A DNA stretch of 64,000 nt from Aquilaria yunnanensis (GCA_039654915.1 CM077599.1:84901001-84965000); one strand, 5' to 3'; numbered from the stretch's first letter, positions 49,259 through 61,146 are shown. Notes: generated by a model from the letters alone, not told the origin. Numbers and translations are program-made.

Positions 49259-49664
49259 ATTTCATCCTACTTTTTAAATTTGCCAATGAAATTATAAATT
49301 GTAGAATTTTAACTTTATAGTGTTTTTATAATTAGTCCAAATAATTTACATATTTTTATTATAATAAAATAAAATTCAAAAATTTGGATTTTAAAATTAA
49401 TTACAATTTATATAATATACATTTTTAAAAATAAAATGGAGGCGAATAGCTAAAAAATGGAGGTTGTATCGATGGTAGTGGAGGTGGCAGAGAGGGGAGG
49501 CTGCAGTCGTGAATGAGATGAAGGCTTGGATCAAAGATAATGACATGAGTAGAGGAGACAAAACACTACAGTGTAAAAGATAAAAAATAGAAAACTTAAG
49601 TGGCATTTATGTGATTTTTCTTTTTCTAAATGGATGGAAGTTAAATCAGGTGAGCGAAATATTT

Positions 49665-50823
49665 CGGGTAAATTGCACACGTTACCCCCAACATTTTAAT
49701 TTTGTTTTTGTTCTAACCCTAACCTTCATTTTATTCATTGTGCCTCCCTAACGTGGTTAAAACGTTCCATTTTGAACCTTTTTTTGGATGGAATTCGTTA
49801 TATTGGATGAAAAATGACACGTCAACATAAGATTATAGGGGAAAATGTTTGTTTTAACCCTTGTAAACATTTTCATTGTCAAAAAAAGCCATAAAATTTT
49901 CAAATCTCCCTCTCCGGCATTCTCGATGGTGTCATTTCCAGCGGCCCCATCTTCAGCCTTCCTCTCCTCCCTCTCCTGCGACAACCTTGTACTCTATTCG
50001 CTCACCCTCTCCTACGATTCCCTCTCCCCACCGCTATCGAGATACCTCTTTCGATTCCCTTCCCTGATTCTCGTCGCGATACCCGTTCACTATCGTGATT
50101 TCTCTTCCTCAGTTCCCTATCTCCGCCAACGCGATTTACTGTCCGAAGCACCTATCATGGACGGCATGACTCTGCTAGTTGCCTTCCAAGAGCGAGGTAG
50201 GTTGCACCCGATCCGCCTTCATTTAACGTTATTTGGTGAATCGGGTAAGCTAACGGAGGAGAGGGTAAATGAATCAGGGATGGAGTACATGGTTGCCGGA
50301 GGAGAGGGAGGTGGACAGAGGTGGATTTCAGAGTCAAATCTGGGTGTTGTGGTGAATTGGGTGAGGCTAGAGAGGGAAGGGAGAACGACGATGGCGTGGA
50401 GAGGAAGGGAAAGCAGTGACTGTGGGGGGTGGAAGGCCAGAGAGGGACGACGGTGAGGGGAAGGCCGGAGAGCGACGACGATGAGGAGAAGAGATGAGAG
50501 TGGCGGCAGGTGAGGGAGGCGGACAACAAAGAGGTTGTTCCAAGAGGGAGGCGGAGATGACGAGGAAGAAGCATGATGGGTTTCTTGCTATATTTGAAAT
50601 TTTTTAAGCTTTTTTTGGTAAAGAGAAATGTTTACAAGGGTTAAAACAAACATTTTCCCCTACAATGACGTGTCATTTTTCATCTAATATAACGGATTCT
50701 ATCCAAAAAAGGTTCAAAATGAAACGTTTTAGCCATGTTATGGAGGCGCAATGAACAAAATGAAGGTTGAGGTTAGAACAAAAACAAAATTAAAAGGTTG
50801 GAGGTAACGCATGCAATTTACCC
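49665..50823. mobile_element. Mutator-like element with about 205-bp inverted ends and GC-rich cargo
   Basis: The left arm (49666-49873) starts GGGTAAATTGCACACGTTAC and the right arm (50617-50823) is its inverse (GGGTAAATTGCATGCGTTAC), matching along some 205 bp including 'ttgttttaacccttgtaaac'. Flanks GAAATATTT and AAAGTATTT agree at 7 of 9. Long inverted ends and a 9-bp duplication indicate a MULE. The 740-bp interior is GC-rich with a 203-codon open frame (49845-50456) that begins inside the left arm and has no known domain. I read it as captured host DNA rather than a gene. Confidence 0.75.
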
Positions 50824-51357
50824 AAAGTATTTTGGTACAATTTTTCTTAGCCCACACATGTGAGTGTATTCGATTAGTCATTGAGATGTTAATGACGTGA
50901 AGTGCCATCTGACATTTCCATCAGATACATGCCAATTTCAATAGTTATAGGACTAACAGTGCCTACGGAATAAACATTAGAGGATTTTATTGGTGACTCA
51001 AGTAATTTTAGGACTGAAGTGGCAAAGATGACAAAGTTAGAGGACCTAAAATGTCCTTTCTCCAAATATATATTAAAGGCCGAGAAAAAAGTAAAAGCAC
51101 CAAGAATATGCTATAGACTATGTATAGGGTCTATGTGGTCCCTTCCTCACTTCGCGGTCTTCTTCTATGGGCTTGCCTCATCATCGGTCATCATCACGGC
51201 TTCACTTCACCCTTTGTTTTGTGGGAACTCGACGACTGGCCGAATTGGCCCTTTAATAACATTTTCCTTTACTCATTTTCTTCCCCCTTTGAAATATAGC
51301 TACACAAACATTCACACGTCTAATGGATAGTGACTGGTGTAATTATATAAAAGCAAA

Positions 51358-52938
51358 GGGATAATTATAATTTTTCTCATGAGATTTAGGTAAAATTATA
51401 CTTTATTTTTTCTATTTTAGAACTATACATTTTACCCTCTATATTTTTAATATAATCTGATAGTAACTTCTAAAATCTTAGGGCCAGTTTATTTTGATTT
51501 AATGCCTTCAAATTAACACGTTTTTGTTGACTGGATTCAGGCTGATATTAGAGCAAATAACCTTTACCCACGAAATTACTCAAAATTACGTCCTACCCTG
51601 CTCCAGCCCCAATCTGCCTTACTTCTTCCCCGATTTGCCTCCACTCGTCGCCGCCCGACTCTGCCCTTACCACACCGCTTTGCCTCCAGCCCCCGATCTG
51701 CCCTGCTTCTTCCCTGATTTGCCTCCACCCACTGCTGCCCCACTCTACCCCCACCACGCTCCGCCTCAGCTCACTCTACTTCGCCTCAGACCCGCTTTGC
51801 CTCCACCCGCCTTTGCTCCGCCCCCACTCTACTTCCACCCGCCTTTGCTCCACCCCTGCCCCATTCTGCCTCCACCCTGCTTTGGCTTTGCATCGTACTG
51901 CTTCCACTGCGCTCTGCCTCTGCATCGCTCAGCTTGCGTTCTCCGAGCAGTGGAGCATAAGGCGTTTTCGACATCAACGGTGGCTTGACCCAATTGAGAT
52001 CCCCAATCGCCCAAATCTTTGTTCTTTCCAGATCTCATCAAGTCGCGTTGTAGATTGGCTAGGGGGAGAATTTCGGCTGGTAAAGCTGTGAGGAGATTCG
52101 GATTTCTTAAGATGGCGTTGATATTCGGAGAAAGCCCTGGAAGAATTGAGATAGGATCATAACAGAGGGAGGATTATAGAGGGGTAGGAGGTGCCTTCTG
52201 GGTGGAGGGAGATTTATAAGCTTCGAGTGAGTAGGATTGGAGCAGACGAGATAGAGAAGGGAGAGGAGGAAGACTGTTAAATCGAGGACGATTAGATTTT
52301 CGTCGCTTTTCCAACGAGCAGTGAGGCAATTGTGTAGCTTCCAGTGAGCGGTCCGGTGATTGTACCTATTTTCATCCCGTTTCTCATAAATGGTCTGGCA
52401 ATTGTACAATTTTTGCCCCATTTTCCAGTGACCAGATCGATCATTGTATAGGACAACGACACTTGCAATGGAGAGAGGACACTGAAAGTGGAACAAAGCT
52501 GAGGTTCAATCTTGAGGGCAATTAAGGAAGTAATTTTGGGCCCCAATAAAAGTCACATGGGAAAACACAAAACATGTTAACTTGGGTCAATTAATGTAAA
52601 ACGAACTGCCAATTAATTTAAACGTTACGGTAGCCATCTTTCAATAATTTTAATTTGTATAGTATTTTTTTTACAGTTAATGTACATTTTAAATTATCAG
52701 TTTTTTTCTGTTTCTTTTTAGTTTTTAAAATAGTTTTTTTTAAATGTCAATTAATTATTATAAAGTACTATACATATTGAAATTACTTTAAAATAATAAC
52801 TGTATAGTCTAAATTAAGATTTTAGAAGTCACTGTTGGACTGTATTAAAAAGATAGAAAGTAAAATATATATTTTTTTGAATAGAAGGGTCAAAATATAA
52901 TTTCATCTAAACCTTAAGGGATAAATTGTAATTAACCC
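51358..52938. mobile_element. Probable Mutator-like element with CT-rich cargo
   Basis: The left arm (51358-51482) 'gggataattataatttttct'...'aacttctaaaatctta' is matched in inverse by the right arm (52820-52938) 'gggttaattacaatttatcc'...'gacttctaaaatctta' at about 70 percent over 120 bp. No target duplication was seen. The interior holds a strongly CT-rich block (51590-51930) with repeated 'tttgcctccacccgcctttg'-like phrases and a GC-rich block to 52500. Open frames there are low-complexity and unrecognised. Confidence 0.5.
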
Positions 52939-53589
52939 ACCTCGTGGAAATAAATGCTTGCAGTGACATTAATGCTTGTATCTTTTAGGATGAAAGCCAT
53001 GATTCATTTATCAATAATAAATTATTTGAGGTTATTGTTTTTTTAGGAAATATTTAAAATATTTTTAAAGAAGATATGTAAAGTGTAATTTTCACTTAGA
53101 CTTGAGAGGGTAAGTTGGAATCACCTTAATAAAGCCCTGTTTGGGAACATTATTTATTATTAGTGATAAAGTTTTAGATAATTTATTTAATGATTGATAT
53201 TAAAAAGCTAAAACTAAAAGTTATAATTGGATAGTTTTTTCAAAATTCTAATGTTAATCGCTGACGCTAATATCAAAAGAAGCTTGAATAATTAGAATAG
53301 TTTAAAGTCTTCACCATTTTCTAATTTCTAATCTCATGTTGGAGATATTTCTTTTTTAAATAAATATACAAGAGATATAAGATCACTCAAGTGCATATCT
53401 AGTTCTAGGTTTCAAACTAAGCACCAACTAGATGTTCTTTTCCAAATAAAAACTCATATAGTGTAAGTGGATGCAGAGAATCAATTCTGAACTTAGGGCC
53501 ACGATACTTTTTTTGTTAGGAATGATTTTTAGAATTTGTTTTTCCATTTTCACATTAAAAATTATATTATTTATTTATTTTGACAGAAA

Positions 53590-54650
53590 ATATCCTAGAA
53601 AGAATTTGAATGGTCATGTTAAACACATAAGCACAGCGGCGGAGCTACGTTATGCTGGGAGAGGGCTGTTGCCCCCCGGGAATTTAGAAAAAACGTAAAT
53701 AAGGGGTAGTAATTTGGTGATTTTTTTAAAATTTAAGGATTGTGTGTGCATTTTGCCCCCCAAATATTGTGGAAAAATATAAAGATGGGGGGGCAATAAG
53801 GTAGGCACTGAAGAAAGTAGGGACCCAGTGAGTAGTTATTCCCTCTACATTAAGGGGATATTCTAGCATGGCCTAAATGCACTATTAGTCCTCAAACGTT
53901 TCCAAATCGTACGATTTGCTCCTTAAGCTTTGAATTAGTGTGAATTAGTCCCAATTTACAGCTTTACCTAACCGCGACGTCGTCCCTCTCCTCCGGGCTC
54001 CGCCGACTCTCCTCCAGGCTTGCCCCTCCGAACCAAAAATCCTGGTTCCGCCACTGCATAAGCATAGAGAAGAGGAATGAACCACAAGGCGATTTGCCTG
54101 GCTGCCACAGCTATGTCTTCTTCCTGGCCTAGGAGTCTGAGGATTGGTATCACGAAGATGGAGAGAGGCAACAGTACAGTAGCTCTAACTCCATCCACAA
54201 CCCAAGAACACTGCAAGTAAACCCCTAGCATGTGATAGTGCCCTGCTCCATAGGCTTGGCCACACAATATATCGGTTGCACTTGACTTTCCAATCTTGAA
54301 AAAGCAAAAATGTTATTGATTTATCGCGCTAGATTGAAAGATTAACCTTGTGGACGAAAAGGGGTGATGATGAACTAAACACTACTTACCAATATTCCAA
54401 TCACAAAGCGCACAACAAGGGTTTGAATGAGTGCGTAAGTTGAGAGCTCTAATTCACTGATGTACCCCATGAAGGCCTGTGTCGCAACTAGGATACCGAA
54501 TCGGCGAATCCTGTTACTCTTGACAAGATTGCTGGGAATGAGATCCTCTATACCCTCTTTCCATATTCTCTGCTTCAAATCATCCTCTTTTTTGTCCGTG
54601 GATACGACTAGATGCTCCTCAAAATGATTATCCGGGGCTCTGCAGAGTCA
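53590..54650 (-). pseudogene. MATE/DETOXIFICATION (DTX) efflux carrier, truncated and interrupted
   Basis: Two exon pieces on the minus strand match plant DTX carriers. Piece 1 (about 54638 to 54390) has EEHLVVSTDKKEDDLKQRIW, LVATQAFMGYISELELS and FVIGIL, followed by a GTAAGT donor. Piece 2 starts after an AG at 54294 with SSATDILCGQAYGAGHYHML, then GVYLQCSWVVDGV and LRLLGQEEDIAVAARQIALW, ending FIPLLYAYA. Together they cover about the first third of a protein of roughly 500 residues, up to about helix 4-5. A 423-bp hAT element then interrupts the coding sequence. Bridging the insertion, the frame continues only about 12 codons (YVFNMTIQILSR) before similarity ends. The remaining helices are missing, and a first exon could not be found. 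It would have exported toxins or metabolites against protons; this copy is dead. Confidence 0.8.
53634..54056. mobile_element. Non-autonomous hAT element in a DTX exon, perfect 8-bp duplication
   Basis: Ends CAGCGGCGGAGC and, in inverse, CAGTGGCGGAAC are imperfect inverted repeats. CATAAGCA occurs at 53626-53633 and 54057-54064. The 423-bp unit has C- and G-rich ends ('gttgccccccggg', 'tccgccgactctcctcc') and no transposase. The intact duplication indicates a fairly recent insertion. Confidence 0.92.
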
Positions 54651-55198
54651 ATGAGAAACTTGTATAATTACGCCGGGCGGAAACAAGAAAAGATGCCGAA
54701 ATCTTGTAGGTTCTATAATATGGTTTCATGTGCAGACGTAAAATTGCAATACGGGAAGAAATTTGAGATGAGACTAGTTCACTTGGGGCTAGAGGCAGCG
54801 TCCAGTTGCACGTACCTTTTGATCCCAAGTTTTGCGCTTCAAATGTAGGCCTAAGAATCCAATTTTTCAGATGCTGCTCGAGACTTATTCAGTCAATGAA
54901 AACCTCAGGACGGGTTTTAAAATGAAGAAAAGAAAAACATAGAACTGTGTATGAACCATAAGGCAAAAATGTTCTCAGACGGTGACACGGAGAGGGAAGC
55001 GGATCCTATAAGAGCTAGTGTGATTCAAGTCACTGGTTTTTGTGTTTCTTCGTTGCCCATCGTAAAACGTGAACGAAAATTATAGATACGGAGAGAAAGC
55101 ATTCCAAACAAATATGCTACCTCCATTCTATGTTGAAGATAAAAAAATTATAAATTAATTGATGCAAATAGTGAATTCTGTAAAATAAACAAAAAAAG

Positions 55199-55206
<8 letters not shown>

Positions 55207-55248
<42 letters not shown>
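55207..55248. repeat. (AG)n microsatellite, about 21 repeats
   Basis: An uninterrupted AG run follows an A-rich stretch, about 290 bp below the NDB stop codon. A possible MITE fragment (near 55119, 'ctacctccattctatg') precedes it. Confidence 0.95.
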
Positions 55249-55252
<4 letters not shown>

Positions 55253-55537
55253 AGACAGATAAAATAATTTAAATACGTACATCAAATGAGTGAGCAATAT
55301 CTGCACTATCTACTTCTTGAATTTAAACTGTGGTCCAGAGTTCAGTGACCTGTTCGCAAAAATTTGGTAAGAACACCTTGAGCTTATATATGGAAATCAA
55401 ATTCTGAAGAACTCCTAAAAGGTCCCGCGACTAAGCGTTCAATTATTCGACCAGTGGGAAAACAGAACAAACTCCCTTGTCCTTCCCTAGAAACGTAGGA
55501 CATGGTTAATGCAAGCTACCGCTAACGTTAGAGCTAA

Positions 55538-58500
55538 TTAGATGCCGCTTGTGTCCCTCCCAAAAACGAAACGCCTCATCCAGTCAGATATCACTAATGC
55601 CCTCGTGCGCCAGCTAACTTGCTTGCTGAAGGATAAAATAGAAAGAAGTACATAAGTAGACCATATAAGCCTTGACGTCAGGAAATACCACCACCAGAGT
55701 CCATCACGGAATGCGACCATCATGGGTCGTTAAATCCGTGCGGGCCCTTGGGACCCATGCTGATCTAACAGCTCAGGATAGTCGCAGTTTGTGGTGGGCT
55801 TTGACATTATCACGTCCCCTTTGTGTTCTATCATCTATGCGAAAAATAACATTTCATGGGAGCATGTGATCCAGTGAAGTTTGTACCTTGCATAAACAGA
55901 GTACCAAAGCCATTGTGTGCTTTGTCCTATGGAGACCCAGTCCCCAGGAAGCTGTGCAGCTGTTTGTTCTCCTCCCAGTGGAGCAAATTGTCCCAGATGC
56001 CTGTACCTGCATGGCAAATACCGGTACACATAAAATGAGTGAGATGCAAGACATGGTACATAAGTCGTTTTGGTAAGGAAACCTTGCCAAAAACAGACAA
56101 CCAGAAGGGCAATATGCAAAGACATGGATCCTACCTGAATGGACGAAATCGATGGCGACCTTCACCCCTGAACCTCATTGGACCTTCAGGGTTCTTTTCA
56201 CACTCTTCCATACGGTTGAAACACCTAGCTAGGTAAGCACCTTGCTGATTTGCAACCTGAACAGATAGAGATCTATAACCAAGAATGCTCTGAAGCAAAT
56301 TTATGTCTAGAGTGCAATATTTGATCCCGCAAATACCTGTGCTGTTGCAGGCAAGTTCTTCATCTGAGAATCAACCTGAGAAAGAGCAGTTTTGAATTCT
56401 TCAATATTCAGTTCAATAGATTCTTTTGGACCATCGCCTTTGGCTTGCTTTAACAGATCAACAATGTCACTCATCTGCTTGTTCTTTAGATAAAGCTCCA
56501 CTTGAGGATACCTCTCGCAAATATCATCTATGACCTCTTGAAATTCCTTGACTGTGAGCGTCCCAGAATTGTCCTTATCTGCTTTCTTGAATATTGCCCA
56601 GATATCTTCCTAAGAATTGAATTACACGAAAGGTAAAGACAGATTACAAAATGTACCCACTTAGATAAAATAACTCAAAAGAACTGGATAGTCATTGCTA
56701 TAAGGGGCAGTCTGCGCATTATAATGTGTATATGCTTATTTATCAAGCATCATTTTACCACTAGAATTCCAAAGAGAGGAAAATATAAGCAACCACAATG
56801 GTCAGGTTGCATCATAGACGGGGCAGGAAATTCTTGTATACAGGAATTTTTTAAGAAATATAAAAGGAAAGTAAAACAAAGCATCAATGAAGCTGATCAG
56901 GGTTCAGGAAAACAGAAAGAAAATACATAGCAAGACTAGTTTAGTAGACATTTTCAGGTCAATAATCAAAACAGAAGAAAATGTCTACCATGACTCTTCG
57001 TTGGTTGATCGTTGCACAGTCACCAAGTGCATAAATGTTGTCACATCCCTCAACTCGCAGCCATTCATCAGTTGCTAAAGCACGCCTATTACCCTGCACC
57101 AACAAGCGCTTGTATCTATTAATGGGTGCAATCAACTTTGTGAAAAATCATCTACATGAAATTGAACAAAAAACTAGGGAAATTTTCAATTAGTATAAAT
57201 TATTTTGTTCCAACGAAACTCACCTGACCAATTTGCTGCATAAACTGTTTTACAACAGGACGAGTTCCAATACCAGTTGACCAGAGAACCATCCCATATG
57301 GTGTAGAAGTAATTTCACCACTCTTTGCTTTTGTAGAGATGTCTTTATCTGTTACCTTCACAACCATTGACCCTAGTTTCACATCAATGCCATCTCTTTG
57401 GAATTTATCTTCAGCAAAACCTGTGATTCTTTTGTCAAACCTGCATGAACATAATTGTAATCGGTGGGAAAATATAGTTAATGTATATCATTGAGTAGAA
57501 ACCCCTGAAAAACTTTTAATTAAAAAATGCCATCACATTTTAGAAGTCGAGTTAACATCAAGACAATGCAAATGGTAGCAGACACTTAATTTTCTAATGA
57601 TAGAACTCAAGTTAATAGCTTCCCAGTTAATTTTCTCCTTGAGACATAGAAACAGATAGTTGCACTGTTCTACAACAATCCTCCAACAATAAATGAGTCT
57701 ATGTTCACTACATAGCCGTGAGAAACTGATGGACAAGTTCACAGCACCTTCTAGAAGGGGAAAAAGTAAAAAGGAAAAAACAGAAAACACAACACATCTG
57801 CAGAGGCAAGCTGTAACAGAGTGGCAATGTATCTGGAAGAAACAGGCTTGAGGATAAGCCTTAGTTTCACTTGAACTAGTGTTTTATTGATAATTCTCAG
57901 GCTAAAGTTCCATCAAATAGGTAAAAACAACCAAACAACAGGACCTCTGAGTGCGAGTTAAACAAACTGGGTGGTTTCATAATGCAAGTTATAAAGTACT
58001 GAATGCACATCCTTACATGTTTAAAATATGATCTGTAGCTTCCACAAGTGTTATTTTCACAAAGTCTTTGACCATGGGATAAAGCTTGACCAAATCCTCA
58101 TTTACAAAATCATGAAGCTGTGCAGCAAATTCCACTCCTGTCGGACCACCACCGACAACCACAAAATGAAGGATTTTCTTTCTCTCTTCATCACTTAGAT
58201 TTGGCAAGGCTGCTTTCTCAAACGCATCAATAACAGTTCTGCGGATCTTCTGAGCATCCTCGACTTCCTGTATCAAGAATGGTGTAGACATGTTACTCAA
58301 AGTAGCTTTCCCTCCAACAATGCCCTCCCATAAATTATAACATGCCTGTCTACTCCTAAAAACTTATTTGAAGTAAAAGAACAGCCCCCCCACCACACAC
58401 ACAAACACACAAATTTGTCAGACATTTGTCAACCAAACGAGAAAACCTTTAAGTAATGACAATTTTCCTCCACACCAGGAGTGTTAAAAGTGTTAACACG

Positions 58501-59543
58501 CGCTCCAATAGCTATTACAAGATAGTCGTAGTCAACAGCAAACCGGTCATTCCCATCCAAGTTGGTATCAGCAGTGGAGCGACAATAAATTTTATGATTC
58601 TCCGGATCAATCTTAACACATTCTGCCTCCCAGTAACGGATGTCAACACCTTTCTTCCTGATAATGTTGCGGACAGGCTCAACAATGCTGCGTGGTTCCA
58701 CTGTGCCACATGTAACACTTGGCAGCAATGGAGTGAATGCAAAATAATTACGAGGCGACACAACGTCAACCTCATAAGAAGGATTCTTCAAGTTCTTCAA
58801 GAAACTGGTCCCTGCCCAGCCAGTTCCCAGCACCACCACCTTCTTCTTCTTGGGAACTGCTTCAGATTGGGCAACAGCATGCTTGTCATCAGACACATTC
58901 GCAGATTGGGCAACCACATGCTTGTTCTCAGACGCATTTGCCTCGGCATAAGCTATAATTCCCCCACCACTGCCACATCAATTAGAGGGTTGAGCCAAAG
59001 GATTCACAGAGAAGCAAAGATAAAATTACATGGCCAATCACATGATATATTACCTACCAGGTACCTTAGGAATTCGGTTGATCATCGGATTTCCTCAATC
59101 AAATTAGTAAACAAGTCCAATACATTTCTCCGAAATGTAACGGCATAATTTCTCTAAACGAGAGATCTAAAAATGGAAATCTAGTCGAAAAACCTACTAA
59201 TGGTAGCCAACCAGATCGGTGGAATTCCAGCTCAGGCAGCTACAGATCGGAAATCTACTACATAATTAGAAATGCAAAGTAAACTAGAAAAACTTAACAG
59301 AAGCACAGAAATCAGAGAGAGAGAGAGAAGCACAGACGACCGAGAACAATTATGTTTCAAAATCCAAAACCTGAATTAATCTTGGTCTATCGAACAAAAA
59401 ATGAAAGATTAAAAACCGGTCAATGATGGGAAGGAAGAAAGATGGATGGATCACCTTAATGTGGAGAGGATGATAAGCCTGGAGAGGTGAGGATGATCAT
59501 GGAAGGCTCTAGAAACTTGCTCCAGAAAGCTGAAGCGCTTCAT
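55538..59543 (-). CDS. NDB2: External alternative NAD(P)H-ubiquinone oxidoreductase, NDB2/NDB3-type
   Basis: Nine coding exons join in frame: 59543-59455, 58969-58447, 58267-58017, 57440-57224, 57093-56989, 56609-56337, 56256-56135, 56006-55887 and 55625-55538, giving 595 residues. The enzyme is a type II dehydrogenase on the outer face of the inner mitochondrial membrane. It passes electrons from cytosolic NADH to ubiquinone without pumping protons. A basic leader (MKRFSFLEQVSRAFHDHPHL) precedes a short hydrophobic stretch. The FAD site is GTGWAG at 78-83 and the NAD site GGGPTG at 243-248; the later LVEATDHIL keeps the Glu linked to NADH rather than NADPH use. A canonical EF-hand, DKDNSGTLTVKE at 406-417, implies calcium control. 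The C terminus FGRDTSGI lacks the SRI-type peroxisomal ending. A 13-residue tandem duplication sits at 40-65. No break is visible. NDB2 and NDB3 cannot be told apart here. Confidence 0.95.
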
Positions 59544-59593
59544 TTCTTCCTCTAATTAGCCGAATTTCGGTCAGCCGAAAAGTCTGGAGAAAT

Positions 59594-59680
59594 CTGAAAG
59601 GAAGACAGAAGACGGTTATGGAAAAGCCGCGAAAAGAAAGAAACATCTGCCTCCGCTGAGATTTTGGTTCCTGAGCTTAC
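59594..59680 (-). other. Intron in the NDB 5' UTR
   Basis: On the minus strand, 'cttctgctg' is followed by a GTAAGC donor (ending at 59680), and 'cttcctttcag' gives an acceptor at 59594, 50 bases before the start codon. The 87-base intron is a prediction from splice signals only. The leader upstream of it would start near 59760-59800. Confidence 0.5.
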
Positions 59681-59871
59681 CAGCAGAAGACGAGGCGAAT
59701 AAATGGGAGGTGTCAGCTCGGTAGAAGAACGAGAATACTACGAAACCAAAGCTTTGGCGTTGTTAGTTAGATTAGATCTGTCTCTTTCTCTCTCCCCCGT
59801 GTGTTAAAAACAAAAATAATTACTAGAAGACCCCGGTTAACGGGAACGTAGAGATCGAAGGAAATTGAGAT

Positions 59872-61138
59872 TAGAGATGACAAATTTTAAGCCGATTCGA
59901 ATATCTGATCTAACACACATAAATTCAAGTTTGATTTAATTTGATTTGACTAGAAAAGTCAATAACTTGAACCCGGCTATACTTAACCTGACATGAACCC
60001 GGCTATACTCAACTCGACCTGAATCTGAACCCGACTAAAGTAATACTAGAGAAAACTCGAACCCGAACCCGATATGACCCAATAACTAAACCCGACAAAA
60101 CCTGATTTTAACTTAAATCAATATAAAATATATGGTCGGTAAAGACTTTAGAAAAATTATGATTTAATATATATGAGTGAGTTTCTTATATTCTGCTGAT
60201 CTATTTTGCATTGTAGAATGAGTGAATGAGAACTATAGTAAACGATTAGTAAAACGGTGATTAAAAGATAAAAATAATTAAGTTTTAGAAATTATAGTAC
60301 CCTTTCTATCTCATATTCTTTTAAATATTTGACTTTTTCGAATAGTTTGAATTAAATTTATTCATATTACTTCTTATATCTCAAATTATTTGCACTATTC
60401 GTATTTTAACAATTAATATATAATTTTTTGTTTTCAACATTTTCATATTAAAATAAAAAATTTTATACATGAATAATAAATCAAGATCTACAATTTTTAA
60501 ATATATTTTTTTAATTTTTTAATAAATAATAATATAAATAAATTCATGTCAAATTAGTTAGAAAAGTTAAATGAAGCAAAAAAAAATGGGACAGAGGAGA
60601 TTATTTGTTCGAATTTTTTTTTAAAAATATACATTTAGAAACTATAGGTCTTATTTATTATTTAATATAGTCATTTTTCATTTATATACTAAAATATTGA
60701 AAATAAAAAATCATAGATTAATTGTTAAATAGTGAATATTATAAATAACTTGATATAGATGGAGTATTTTAGTAAATAAATTATATATTAATATATCTTC
60801 ATAAATTTTATATTATTTTTATATCTAGTTAAATTAAATTTTAATCAAAATTAAACAAAAAAAATTGAATCAATTTAGTAATTTTGGATTATGTACCAGT
60901 GAACCGAATAAACCTGATAATTAAGTTGAATCTGGTCTAAGACCCGATAATCCGACTTGATTGGATCCGAATCTAAATAAACCCGGTCTGACTTAACCCG
61001 AACTTGAAATCTTCTCAACTCAAAATCAACCCAAGCCTAAATAAGCTGACCTAGATCTAAACATATGCTAACCTGATTAAACATAAACTTGAATAATCTG
61101 ATGCAAACCTGACCCGACCCACATAATTATTATCCCTA
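59872..61138. mobile_element. Non-autonomous hAT element immediately upstream of NDB
   Basis: Left end TAGAGATGACAAATTTTAAG and the inverse of the right end TAGGGATAATAATTATGTGG are alike. ATTGAGAT (59864-59871) and ATTAAGAT (61139-61146) flank it, 7 of 8 alike. Subterminal regions carry many 'gacccgacc' / 'gaacccgac'-type motifs in both orientations. The insertion lies 328 bp above the NDB start codon, so it displaced the distal promoter. No transposase. Confidence 0.75.
60298..60766. mobile_element. Two Stowaway-like MITEs, one inserted in the other
   Basis: The inner copy (about 60368-60603) starts 'tacttcttatatctcaaatt' and ends 'gggacagaggagatta'. It shares internal blocks such as 'aattaatatataattttttg' and 'aataataatataaata' with the MITE at 43477. 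The outer copy starts near 60298 ('taccctttctatctcatatt') and ends near 60766 ('gatatagatggagta'). Its right half, read in inverse, matches the same family. Both lie inside the hAT element at 59872-61138. Confidence 0.6.
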
Positions 61139-61146
61139 ATTAAGAT

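Noticed and set aside
49845..50456. 203-codon frame inside a Mutator-like element
   Set aside because: It begins in the inverted arm and runs through GC-rich cargo of biased composition; there is no recognised domain and long frames are expected by chance in such DNA.
51524..51988. 154-codon Pro-rich frame
   Set aside because: CT-rich repetitive cargo with repeated 'tttgcctccacc'-like phrases; low complexity on both strands.
58456..59148. 230-codon plus-strand frame opposite NDB
   Set aside because: It is antisense to NDB exon 2 and its intron; the minus strand encodes the full conserved enzyme.
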